Shown: positions 46,577-56,749 of the stretch, one piece after another
Numbering within the stretch: the first letter of the stretch is position 1
How the letters are laid out: each line of letters opens with the position of its first letter
NCBI GenBank assembly: GCA_009801085.1
Contig: VNWV01000004.1
Span: 3,038,001 to 3,102,000, forward strand
Source: Lasiodiplodia sp. COLG20
Taxonomy: Eukaryota; Ascomycota; Dothideomycetes; Botryosphaeriales; Botryosphaeriaceae
Reading direction: 5' to 3'
DNA: 64,000 nt
Program-made: the position numbers and the translations under genes
The notes under the pieces: generated by a model
The model's database searches: none
Seen by the model: the letters and a program-made list of their open reading frames with translations, nothing else
What the model was told of the DNA's origin: nothing

Positions 46577-47339
46577 ATGGCGATCAAGTGAGTGCGGGAA
46601 TTCGTCCCGATGCAAATCGCGATGCTGATCGTCGCAGGTACCTCATTCTGCTTTCGCGTCAGGGCAAGGTGGTGCGTCTTCCAGGCAGCTTTTCTTCCAG
46701 CTTCGGGCTCTGACTGACGCCATGTGCAGCGCCTTGCCAAGTGGTTCACCACCTTGTCCCCCAAGGATAAGGCCAAGATTGTCAAGGACGTCACTCAGCT
46801 TGTTCTTGCCCGCCGCACCCGCATGTGCAACTTCCTCGAGTACAAGGGTATGCCACCTGGCCTTCGGTCGCCCACCCTCCTACGCCCCTTGCAGCCCTGA
46901 TGCTTAAACCCGCCTGCAGACACAAAGATCGTCTACCGTCGCTACGCCTCCCTTTTCTTCATCGCCGGTTGTGACTCCGAAGACAACGAACTCATCACCC
47001 TCGAGATCGTGCACCGCTACGTCGAGCAGATGGACAAATACTACGGCAACGTTTGCGAGCTGGACATTATCTTCAATTTCCAGAAGGCTTACTTCATCCT
47101 GGACGAGCTGCTGCTCGCCGGGGAGATGCAGGAGAGCAGCAAGAAGAACGTCTTGCGCTGCATCAGCCAGCAGGACAGCTTGGAAGACATGGAAGTGAGT
47201 AGACAATCTCCATCTGCACACCGAGGGAGGCGTGAACCAAGCACAGTCGTCGCAAAGAAGCGCTTCCCCAATGCGCCAACTCTAGGAGGTGTTAACAAAA
47301 CTGCAGGTCGAGGACGACGGCGTTACCAAGATCGGTTAA
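46577..47339 (+). CDS. APS1: AP-1 clathrin adaptor sigma subunit
   Basis: Small chain of the AP-1 adaptor used for sorting between trans-Golgi and endosomes. Predicted exons are 46577-46587, 46638-46671, 46730-46847, 46920-47194 and 47307-47339 (156 aa), the usual length for the family. The sequence is textbook: [80 protein letters not shown]. The last exon adds [10 protein letters not shown] and stops at 47337-47339. An alternative donor inside that exon (ATCG/GTTAAG) spliced to an acceptor near 47430 would keep frame and add about 27 residues (DASNFNADGLEQDDDSIEER, then IRKAGMI), ending near 47514. Five introns' worth of junctions were placed by frame alone. Confidence 0.92.
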
Positions 47340-48476
47340 GCCCTCGGTAGCACATTGCTGCTGCCCTCCTGTTAGATACCCGGGCATAGCTGTCGTACCT
47401 TGTCTCTTCGTTGTTCTTCACAAGCACGTTAGATGCGTCGAACTTTAATGCTGATGGCCTCGAGCAGGATGACGACTCCATCGAGGAGAGGATCCGCAAA
47501 GCTGGAATGATTTAGATCAGTTCAGTTTTGATTGAAATGTTCATTTGACGGAGCACGCATCAAGGCATGCATCGGCGGGAGTTAAGGTGTTTTCTCGGTA
47601 CCGGAGCTCAAGGGGAGCTCCACAGTTGTATGATACCTCCAACGCCCTTTGCCGCAGGCAAGGATGGACTGGCGCTTGGATTTAGTACCTAATGAAGCAA
47701 CGAATAACTGCATCAACTGGCCTCGAGACATCCTCGTGCAGCTTACTGCGCCCATTGGTCCGTTGAACTGCTCAAGACTGATAACCACTGCCAGCAACCG
47801 CGCTATCCGTTTCCGGCTCGCAACCAGCCTATAGAATACGCCATGGCGACACACGCGGCCCGGAGAATCAGTCCCGATCGACGCATTGACTCCAGGATTG
47901 CACGCCGCACCTACTCGCCATCTCCCACCAGCGCCCAACGCCGCGTATTCTGAGCCTTGTCGGAGCCGCTCAAACAGGCACGTTGTCTAGACTCACAGTA
48001 GCATTCCTCACATGGACCAAAGGCGGCCCCTGAGTGGTGGATGGGCGATGCAGGGCTCATCACGTGCAGTACCAACTTGGCACCACGCGCTCTCCACTTT
48101 CGGTCCAGGCCCCCTACATCATCACCGCTCCACCGCTCCACCTCACCCCCGATAAGGCGACGAACATACCATGCCGACGAGCTCCGTCAACGCCAGTATC
48201 ACCACGACCGCATTCCCCTGTTAAACAACCCCAATCCAGCTCGCACAACGCACGAAGCTCGGTCTTTGCTGCCAGCCTAGAGTGATCTTCGCGTGTCAGC
48301 TTGCGCAGCACGTCCACGACAACGCAACTCCTCCGCATTCCCCGAGCCCAAACGAAGCTGCGCCTCCCTCCGTCCGCGACCACGCAATTCTCACCACCCA
48401 ACATCCTTTGCGACTACTGCGCTACATTCCACACGCCTGATTACTCCGGATACCGCGACTCCGCGCAATCATCACA
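47340..48476. other. Intergenic region
   Basis: Holds the AP-1 sigma 3' end, possibly the alternative last exon near 47430-47514, and the C-rich leader of the Maf1 gene from about 48060. The open frames here show no protein-like character. Confidence 0.4.
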
Positions 48477-49683
48477 ATGAAGGTGCGTCTCCTTCCCCTG
48501 AGCCCAGCATGCGCGCATCTGCTTGGATAGCTATCGAGCGGCTCTGTGAAGGTTCTGAGAGCTATGCGCGCATGCGGAGACTGGCGTGGAAGGTGTGGCT
48601 AACATGGACATGTCGCAGTACCTACCACTACGCGATTTCGAAGACGTGACGAGCGCGCTGAACTTCGACACACCCGACTGCCATGTCATCGGCGGCTGCG
48701 ACCTGTACACGACAAAAGCTGCTGGCAGCGACAAGAAGCTCTACAAGAACATCGAGCATTCGTTGGAGTCGCAGCATGAGTCGGTGCTGCGTTTGTCAGC
48801 CTCGCTTTCCCCGCCCCAGGCGGAATCGCTCGCCGAGTCCCTGAACCTCTCCCGATCAAGTCCATTCGGCCCTCTCAGCCAGATTTCAAGTCGCCGCACC
48901 TTCGCCTACCTCATTGCGACGCTCAATGCCAGTCACCCGGACTACGACTTCTCGCACATCCTCCGGCCGACCGATTTCCGGAAAGAGCGCAGCCTGCGCG
49001 CCGTCATGAACACGATAGACACAACTCTTTTCAACCTGCGGCCACGGCCGTCGAACGCGATGCTCTCTGTGCCACCATCGAGTTGGTCAGCGGGCAGCGG
49101 CGGATCCGGATCGTCCGGCACGCGCACTCCCGGCGGACACCACATATGGAGCCCCCGCATGTGGCGGATGATTGACAACGAAATGAATCTGCGAGACTGC
49201 GCTATCTACTGCTACCAACCGGAAGAGGATCCGTTCGACGGCGAGGAAGGCTCCATCTGGAGCATGAACTACTTCTTCTTCAACAAGAACCGCAAGCGCG
49301 TCTGTTACCTGTACCTGCGCGGTCTCAGTATCATGTCTCACAGCCCCGCAGTGCGGGCCGCAGCTGCTGCAAGCCACATGTCAACTGGCGGTAAGGGCCA
49401 CAGCACGCTGTCCATGGGCTTGGAGTCTGCGGACAAGCGGGCCATGTACTGGCTCGGAGACCGTGCGGAAGGCCGCAGCATATCTAGCGGCTGGCCGGAC
49501 GATGACGATGATGTCATGATTATTCCGCATCCGGGCGACGACGAGGTCGACGCCGACGAGGAGCTCATGGACTACATCGAAGAGGACGAGGACGAGGACT
49601 ACGACGACGAGATCGAACGGCAACGCGAGAAGAGCGCTGTGCGCGACATGAGCGAGCACATTGCCGACACCATGGAGGTCTAA
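48477..49683 (+). CDS. MAF1: RNA polymerase III repressor Maf1
   Basis: Negative regulator that binds Pol III and shuts off tRNA and 5S synthesis under stress. Predicted exons are 48477-48482 and 48619-49683 (356 aa). The first exon is only ATGAAG; after the 136-nt intron it gives MKYLPLRDFEDVTSALNFDT, the conserved A block. The next part, VIGGCDLYTTKAAGSDKKLY, is also a family signature. Blocks B (RRTFAYLIATLNASHPDYDF, ILRPTDFRKERSLR) and C (CAIYCYQPEEDPFDGEEGSI, WSMNYFFFNKNRKRVCYLYL) follow. The C-terminal 100 residues are very acidic (about 516-576 in the gene's last third, with DYIEEDEDEDYDDEIERQRE), as in other fungal Maf1 proteins. A Ser/Gly linker before HHIWSPRMW is a normal variable spot. 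Confidence 0.94.
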
Positions 49684-50891
49684 AGGGGGCGCCGGACCAA
49701 AAACGCCGAGGACGGACGGCAGCAGGGGAGCACTGACGATACGTGTTCTGCCGACTCTCCCGACGGGGGCCTCCACACCGTTTCTCCCCGCTGCTCGATT
49801 GGCCGATGAATCTCCGCGGCGCCGACGACGGATACGAAGGAGTCTGGGGATTATGTTCAACACCGCTTGGCCGGTATCACCAACATGACCATGACCGACC
49901 AACCAAAGATGATGCTTTCCACCATCATCACACTCAACGAATAGCTAATGTCTTGCTGCAATTGTTGTTGACTTGATCTTGTTTTTTCCGCAATGTTTGC
50001 ACTCACATCGGGTAAGACGCAGGGCGCTCCGGCCGGTGGGAGAGGCTGCGAACGCTTTTGTGTTTCGAAAGATACCCAAACGCCGCTTGTTATTGCTTTT
50101 TCCAGTTCTCCTCTTTTCCGCGCTCCTGCTTTCGAACACTGTCTTGCGGTTATTACTCCTTGCGTTCTGTTCTTTGTTCATCTTTCGAGTAACGAATATG
50201 GCAACCACCACACGAGCACGCACGAAATACGATACGGCGAACGTCGGCGTTCCTTTTCTTCAACATCTGGTTTTCTGGTGCGTGGGAGGCATCAGGACCG
50301 GGCGCCGGGATGCGATGGGGGTTCTTTTAGTGTATATTGTCTTTTGCTACTCGAGTACTGCTTGGGAACGGGTTTGAATTGCTTTTGGATTTCCTTGAAT
50401 GCATCCGCCGAGCTGGGAGTGGTGTGGCGGCTACTCCTGTTCAGCGCGGCGTTTTGGGGGCTGAGGAATGGTGGGATGGGGTTGGGTACTTGTCTTTTTC
50501 GCCTGTTCTGTAGGCCGTCGAATTGATGCCTGAGTTCGTCTTCCATGCTCTCTGTGGTTACGGGTGATGAGAGAAACTACAAGGGTAACCGCCGTAATAT
50601 TGGCCTTCCGATTCAAGGCCAGACTCCCGTGTAAATATAAAGGAGTGCGCTGTCCCGGCTTTGGTCGATTTCCACCGGACCTTGATGGTTGGTCGTTTGG
50701 ATCCAAGGAGGATTAACTCACCGTTGGACTTTGCAACTCCGACTCCACCAGCAACCACCAGCGCAACCCATCTCATAGACATTGCGCGGCAATCATTCGT
50801 TACTTTATCACGTAGTCATGTCTCGTTCAAGCGCCGTAGCCATTCTCCACAGATGTTAATGGATGAGAAGCAGTGAATTAATGGAGGTCAT
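49684..50891. other. Intergenic region
   Basis: 3' flank of Maf1 and T-rich DNA. A minus-strand frame at 50558-50782 starts with a hydrophobic stretch (MSMRWVALVVAGGVGVAKS) that could be a small secreted peptide, but nothing else supports it. Confidence 0.35.
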
Positions 50892-51614
50892 TCATTCGAA
50901 ACTAGAAAAATATCTTGTTTGACAGTGATGGAGCGGTTTGGAACTTCGAAAGAGAGTCTCCAGCGGCAGTAATACTCTGTTAAAGAATGCTTCCTGCGCT
51001 CGCGGCAGCTCGAGACCTTCACCGCACCCAACTTCTCCAGTGAAGCATCTTTCTATCACGTTTGTATAGATCTCCGAAACGATGGGCATGCTTGTCATCC
51101 GCATGGCTGTGATGACAGGGTCCTCGCGCTCAACCTGCCGAAACTCCACAATTTGTCTTCTTATCCCTAGTTCAACCAAACGAACTCCAAGATTATGCGT
51201 CGCTTCTGTGATAGTCACTCCCCTTCCAGCCTCCGGATTTTCAGTCTTCTGGTCCAGGAAAATCTGCGGGAAGATGCAGATAGTAGCGGCTGATTCCTCG
51301 CGCAGGCAGTGCCGTGACGACACTGGCTCCGAGCTTGTTCTGGTTCTTATCTGACTCCAATCCCAATCCGGAGGTAGCCAGCGGGTGGAATAGCAGGCTA
51401 GCACGCCCTGTGCCGCGATGCAAGCCAGAGACAACTGTTTAATCAACGATAGGCTGTGGAGTATACTCTGAACGGACGTCTTGGTAATCTGAAGACATTC
51501 CTCTTCCCATTGATCGGCAAAAACGGCCAATCGATTTTGCGGAAGCTCAAGGTATCTAGAGTGGGGCCTCCGTGAAGTAGTGCTAACGGCACGAGTTGGG
51601 AGAAATGGAGGCAT
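50892..51614 (-). CDS. Hypothetical protein next to a MITE, probably 5'-disrupted
   Basis: Open frame of 240 aa with protein-like composition from about residue 20 on (FADQWEEECLQITKTSVQSI, VTITEATHNLGVRLVELGIR, VSEIYTNVIERCFTGEVGCG). No domain was recognised. The nominal ATG at 51614 lies 41 bp from the end of a 450-bp hAT-type element, and another frame (LSTANDLCLHFSQLVPLALL) is open across the same 5' part. If the element and one copy of its target duplication are ignored, that second frame continues into the sequence on the far side. The gene may therefore have been broken by the insertion, with the true 5' exon beyond 52112. The gene could be a pseudogene. Confidence 0.4.
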   Translation of the reverse strand: MPPFLPTRAVSTTSRRPHSRYLELPQNRLAVFADQWEEECLQITKTSVQSILHSLSLIKQLSLACIAAQGVLACYSTRWLPPDWDWSQIRTRTSSEPVSSRHCLREESAATICIFPQIFLDQKTENPEAGRGVTITEATHNLGVRLVELGIRRQIVEFRQVEREDPVITAMRMTSMPIVSEIYTNVIERCFTGEVGCGEGLELPRAQEAFFNRVLLPLETLFRSSKPLHHCQTRYFSSFE

Positions 51615-51654
51615 AGGTCGTTAGCGGTGCTGAGAGGGTAATCGTCGAGGAAAT

Positions 51655-52104
51655 CAGGGCTCTGCATTGCCAAGACGTGGCCAAAACAAGACGCCACCCA
51701 CGGTCGTCTTGACAAGACAAGACGCCGGAGGAGGGTCATCTTGAATGGCTTGGCTTGATTGTCTTATCTTGGTGTCTTGGCAAGTCGTTTTGGTGTTTTG
51801 GTTCGTAATTCTTAGCATAGTTTTACTAGTAAAATACGTTCTAGATTAAAATCTAAGCCCTATTTCTTTATTAATGACTAAGCTATATGCACGTGATGTA
51901 TGCACGTGACCCTCTTTTCTATCTATCTATTAGTTGGATTATATATTACTAATCGGACCAAGACGGTTCAAGATCTCCAAAACAAGACGGGTTTTCACCA
52001 AGACGCCACCCACGATCGTCTTGCAAGACAAGACGCCGGCGAGGTCCGTCTTGCAAGACGGTTTTGTCTTGCTTGGCAAAACGTCTTGACAATGCAGAGC
52101 CCTG
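51655..52104. mobile_element. hAT-type MITE (non-autonomous, 450 bp)
   Basis: Terminal inverted repeats start CAGGGCTCTGCATTG at 51655 and end with the complement at 52104; the pairing continues with CAAGACG after one mismatch. The flanking 8 bp, GAGGAAAT, is present at both sides (51647-51654 and 52105-52112), a perfect target-site duplication. An 8-bp duplication with CAGGG termini is characteristic of the hAT superfamily. There is no transposase. The ends are packed with CAAGAC/GTCTTG copies, as expected for subterminal transposase-binding repeats. The core from about 51790 to 51950 is AT-rich. Confidence 0.88.
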
Positions 52105-52564
52105 GAGGAAATTCTTCTGGTCGTAAGAGAGATGGCCGGCCCAGTAGTGACAGAACCGCCTTGGCGGCAGCGCCGGCGGCAATGAATTCAGCTATTGAAG
52201 CTCGGGTGGCGGGTCAGGGTGCGGAGATTTCTCGAAGTATGTTGCCGTGGACCAGTAATGAGCGCAGAGAGACGGTGTTGAATGAGGCGGAAGTTCTCGA
52301 AAATGATGGACAAGGCGGTGGAGAACATCGACGCCGTAGATCTTGGTGGGTGAGAGAGGCAATGCAGGCGGTGCATACCGACATTGCCGTTGTTAGGACA
52401 TAGTTGGAAAGAGTAGCCTCCTGGGCGCGCCTGCCTGCCGCTTATCCATGGTTCGCAACCTGCGATACTTTGGTCCAAACACCAACCCACGCGCTTCGTT
52501 CATAATCCACCGAGCCTCGCATAAAATTCTGCCTCCCACGCAAACTGTGTTCACGATTCATACA

Positions 52565-53330
52565 ATGCCCGACAAGAAACCAGCGCGCAACTCCTGGCGC
52601 GTAAGTGATATTCTCACGCCAGCATCACCTGCAGCCATCGCTTACAGTAATCAGCACACAGCCTTTCAAGCTGTGTACCGCTTGTTTAAACGCTCCCGAT
52701 CGATGATCCCAACAGACGATTCGGTCGACACCCCTACCGAGAGAACCGCTGGAAACATGCAACACAGTAGACACCTCCTAAACAGTTCCACGGGCAGAAA
52801 TTACATTTCCGACATTCAAACGGTGGACCGTTTGTACTCCCTGGTTACTCCAACAGCTAGGATGATCGCTAAAACACTGTACATGCACGACCGCAACAAC
52901 AAGTCACTGCACACACTTACCTACAGCGCGGAGGCTCTGCTGTTTCTCTCTAAAGCCCACGGCGGTGTGTTCCAAGGCTTTGACACAATCTCCAAATTCT
53001 ACGATGCGTCTCCCATGTTGCAACTTGGCAAGGAATGTCTCTATGAGCTTGGCAAGCTCATTACCTGTGGTATGCATCAGCAAGATCACAGTGTTTTTGA
53101 ATTGAATTCTGACGAACAACCTAGGTCTTAAGAAATACGCCGCATTGCCTGACGCCACGACAACTGATGAGCTCCCCGTGCTCCTGTCCACGATCGAGGC
53201 TTCGGATTCTTTGCGGTGCCCTGACTATGCTCGCTTCAACCTCAAGGAATTGGTCAGACTTTTCACCAGCCTCGAGAGGTCACTGCAGATGATGAACTCA
53301 ATAATGATCCGCACTCGTTCGTTCAGATGA
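52565..53330 (+). CDS. Hypothetical protein
   Basis: Predicted exons are 52565-53069 and 53125-53330 (236 aa). The 55-nt phase-1 intron has donor GTATGC, branch CTGAC and acceptor CCTAG; it replaces a run into a stop with GLKKYAALPDATTTDELPVL. The protein starts MPDKKPARNSWRVSDILTPA and is mainly helical (TLTYSAEALLFLSKAHGG, LGKECLYELGKLITC). No signal peptide, membrane segment or domain is recognised. An in-frame ATG at 52448 would add 39 residues, but the CACAATGCC-like context at 52565 and the neutral composition after it favour the shorter form. Likely a lineage-specific gene in an accessory region. Confidence 0.5.
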
Positions 53331-53921
53331 CTCGGGACTGGTGTTGGTACGTAAAGCTTGTGGCGGTCGTCCCAAGGAAGCGCGGAAAGGAGCGACAGCG
53401 TACAGGGCCTGGGCCGCTGGGATGAAGGATGTCTTATCTTTCTAGCTATTCAACTTCATCATCTCATGTATTTTCTGTCTTTCTATCACGGTATCATGGT
53501 TCGCTTTCCATAGATATTGATTGACTCTCGTTTACATCCTCGAGCAAGATCAACCATACCTGATAATTCCATTGATTCCCGTAATCATTGCTGCATAAAC
53601 GTGCCTGGATAGGGATTTGCCCGAATTATTTATTCTTGGATGCCCTGCACCCCCAACTTCTCAACGGCCTCAACTACCGTATAGCGACGCAACAGCCGCA
53701 AGCCATGTCAACAATGTTGATTCTACACCACCAATAGTATACAATGCGTTGGAACTCCCTCAGTTCTGGGCGTACTGTGTTTGAACGACGGTAACCGGCT
53801 CACTTTAGCCTTCAAGCTATTTAAAAAATCTACCCCATAGCCGTCATGATGCGAAGTGTCATAGGCCCTAAAATAGTAAATACGTTTTAGCAATATTCAT
53901 TACGAAAAATAACATATGGAG
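53331..53921. other. Gene-poor AT-rich region
   Basis: No reading frame of note. It leads into the hairpin array at 53922. Confidence 0.4.
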
Positions 53922-54147
53922 GTAGTTGAAGCTATTGTCCGGACGTGAATGTATAATTATTAATTCGACATTTTCGTCCGGACGATAGCTTCAACTACGT
54001 ACATGAGCTTCTTAAATATTTTAAGAATGATTTATTCTGAAATAAATCAACATGCCATGGGTATTTGAAGCCATCGTCCGGATGACAATGTATGATTTTT
54101 AATTCGACATATACGTCTGGACGATAGCTTCAAATACCCATGGCATG
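53922..54147. repeat. Array of four consecutive inverted repeats (hairpins)
   Basis: Hairpin 1 spans 53922-53998, with arms GTAGTTGAAGCTATTGTCC and its near-exact complement. Hairpin 2 is 54009-54027 (TTCTTAAA-TAT-TTTAAGAA). Hairpin 3 is 54028-54049 (TGATTTATT-CTGA-AATAAATCA). Hairpin 4 spans 54051-54147, with 32-nt arms starting CATGCCATGGGTATTTGAAG and only two mismatches. Hairpins 1 and 4 are homologous: both contain TTGAAGC, GTCCGGA and the loop-side text TTAATTCGACAT. No coding frame crosses the array. Confidence 0.85.
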
Positions 54148-54167
54148 AGCGAAAAGCCAATTCACGG

Positions 54168-54187
54168 TTTTTTTTTTTTTTTTTTTT
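54168..54187. repeat. Poly-T tract after the hairpin array
   Basis: Twenty T on the plus strand, 20 bp beyond hairpin 4. Confidence 0.8.
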
Positions 54188-54294
54188 AATTGTAGAAGCA
54201 ATCGGGCTGATGATCTGGGCACCCATTCAATGGTCACGAAGTGGCACAATGCTCTACAGATCTTCGCCATCTCTCGGCAATTCCATTAGTCACG

Positions 54295-55050
54295 CATTTC
54301 GAGGAGCGCAAGAGAAACAATTGGAAGCATCCGTGGGAAATGGACAAGGTAAGACTTTACCAGCACAAAATTTCGCGACATTGACGATTATCAGACCCGC
54401 CAGGACAACATATTCATGGCCCTCCAAAAAGGCAAAGGATCGGATAACAAGCTCGTTGCCGGCCAGCGGTACCAACCACTGATCTATCAGCATTGGTTGA
54501 GCGACCTTGCCGGAGACGCCCCCTCCGCAAGAGACGTGGAAGGAATCGTAAGCGATGTTCACTGTATTACACGCAAGACGCCGGCAATGGCTTCGCCGTC
54601 AACATCAATACAGTCGTCAGAGGTAGTTCCCATGTTGATTAGGGAGCGGGGGAGCGCAGGTACCTTACGGCTCCACAGCACTTTCGGAAAGCGCAGCGCT
54701 TTTGCCAGGCCATAACCCGATCACTGCAGAAGGGGACACTGCGGCCCTTTTCAGAAACGGGCTACACCAACAACGCCTTCACCCGTTTACGCCAGCATCA
54801 AGTCCATCAATCGTCGAGCCGATATATGAACCTGGTGGATGCCATTTGTCGACTAAAACATCCCCATTTGAAGCTACATCAGCTTGTTGTCTATCGCATT
54901 TGGGACGCGCAACAGGCCTGGGTGGGGGAAATCCTCTTCGACAGGCTCAGCGGAGGATGGATTGATGACGGGCACTGCTTCACGTTCTCCCACGCCGGAA
55001 AAAACGTTGGCAGCAGCCTGAAGTTCAACCAAGAGGAGTGGGCCCGGTAG
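54295..55050 (+). CDS. Hypothetical protein, 5' end uncertain
   Basis: Three exons fit one frame: up to 54348 (HFEERKRNNWKHPWEMDK), 54395-54659 (TRQDNIFMALQKGKGSDNKL, then VAGQRYQPLIYQHWLSDLAG) and 54755-55050 (TGYTNNAFTRLRQHQ, later YRIWDAQQAWVGEILFDRL, ending EEWAR). Introns are GTAAGA/TATCAG (46 nt) and GTACCT/TTTCAG (95 nt). No in-frame ATG exists between the stop at 54211 and 54295, so the start either lies in an unseen upstream exon or was lost; the hairpin array and poly-T tract lie just upstream. No domain is recognised. Another open stretch, 55136-55575 (AARYKRQHQYKREKPKRES), follows an ATTACAG acceptor and may be a further exon, but the phases did not match. Confidence 0.4.
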
Positions 55051-55575
55051 TGCGAGTACGCGATCGATCACTCCCCCTGCGTCAGTACGTTTGCGCCTTG
55101 TTCAAGACCACAAACCAAGACTGACATAATTACAGAGAACATTGACGAACAAGCTGCTCGGTATAAGCGCCAACACCAATATAAGCGTGAAAAGCCAAAG
55201 CGTGAATCTATTCAACGCTTCGCGTTCGCGCGATCACTGATGCTCGAGTCGACACACGAGGAATTAGAGATCTTGAAATTATTTTGTTCCGCAACCGGTC
55301 GTGATGTGTTTGCCAAGGCTTGTGGGGATGACTTCTCTTGTCAAGTTGGTGGAAAGATCGGATCTCATTTGTCGGGCGTGTACCTAATTCGATCGTGTTT
55401 CAGCAAACTTACGGGCTATTATCAGGGTTTGTATATGTTTGGGACTAACTCCTACGCCGGCGTAGACATTTTCAGGCGCAGAAATCATTTTATATCAAGC
55501 TTACCTCAGCCTACCATCACTTTATTGGCAATTGTGGAGTTATTGGATGCGAATCACCGTTTGTACCTGCTATGA

Positions 55576-56749
55576 ATCTTTTTCTCGTATCTGTGATGGG
55601 GAGCAGCATTATTGTAAAGTGGTAAGCAACTGATATCACACCTCATGAGTTGGAACCATCGATTCTCTATGTTGAGGCCAGACAGACACGAGACACGATA
55701 CACGAGTATCCTCTATGTATTCCGACTGGTAGCTCCCAAGAGTAGAATTCTTGGGCGACAACAGTGTAGTCGAGCCCAGTGGAGCGATGCGGAGAAGATT
55801 AGGCTGCCCCTGTGCCGAGTTTTTATAACCTTCAACCAGCGGTACATCGGTCTGCTGGAGCGCATCACCCGCAATCCAGCACTTTTCAGATGGTTTCTGA
55901 TTACACACTGGCCCGGCAATCTTCTATCATCAGCGGTGTTGCGTATGTGAGCTCACCGGATGTGGCAGGCACGCCCTTGTGCCTTCCTCAGAGACCGGAA
56001 CGCGTCACCACAACCTCGCCACCCTCTCACGCACGCAATCCCTCAGCTTTCAGCCTTCTGAGAGGCTTTAAATCACATCAAATACGATCGCCGGCAGGGT
56101 TGCGTTTCTTGACGTTGCCGGACCCACCAGGGTTGCTCTCGTGTCTTCCTCAGGTCCGATCACATCAACACAGCCCCTCTACCCTCTGACACACACGCTC
56201 CTCCTCACCTCAAGCTCGTGGTGCAGGCTTTACATCGCACTAGGACGCGATTTCGGAGGGCGTTATCCGAGTTCGTCGACCGTGGCAGGCACGCCTCGCA
56301 CCTTCCTCAAACGCCTGTCACCTCGCTACAACCCCACCACCCTCTCCCCTTCAGCCTTTCCAGGAGCCTTTTCACGCTCGGTGTCACGCATTGAGTTCAG
56401 GCGTGACAAGCACGCCCTCAAGCCTTGCCAAAGCCCCGGCCGCCTCACCATCTCCACCATCTTTCCTCACCTCCGATCCATCCAATTGACTCTCCCTACT
56501 CGCCGTTGCGCACTGCGCTTGAAAAAAGAAAACCCGATCTACGACAGCGTGTTGTGACTGAGGTAAGTACACGCCGTCTTGCCGCGCTCGCCCACCACGC
56601 GTCGCTCTCGGAATCTGTGATTAACCAGAGCTTCAGGAAAGACGTCACTCGTTGCGCCTTCCGCTTTCCGCAGCCTGACGCCACTTGAACACACCTTTCC
56701 ACGGTCGATCGAAGGCCCTGAGACAAAGACGTCCTCTCTACGAAACTCG
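55576..56749. other. Intergenic region with degenerate direct repeats
   Basis: No gene is supported. The 14-mer GTGGCAGGCACGCC occurs near 55961 and 56282, each followed by CTTCCTCA and a C-rich stretch ending CCACCCTCTC; a weaker third copy of the second part lies near 56147. Confidence 0.4.
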
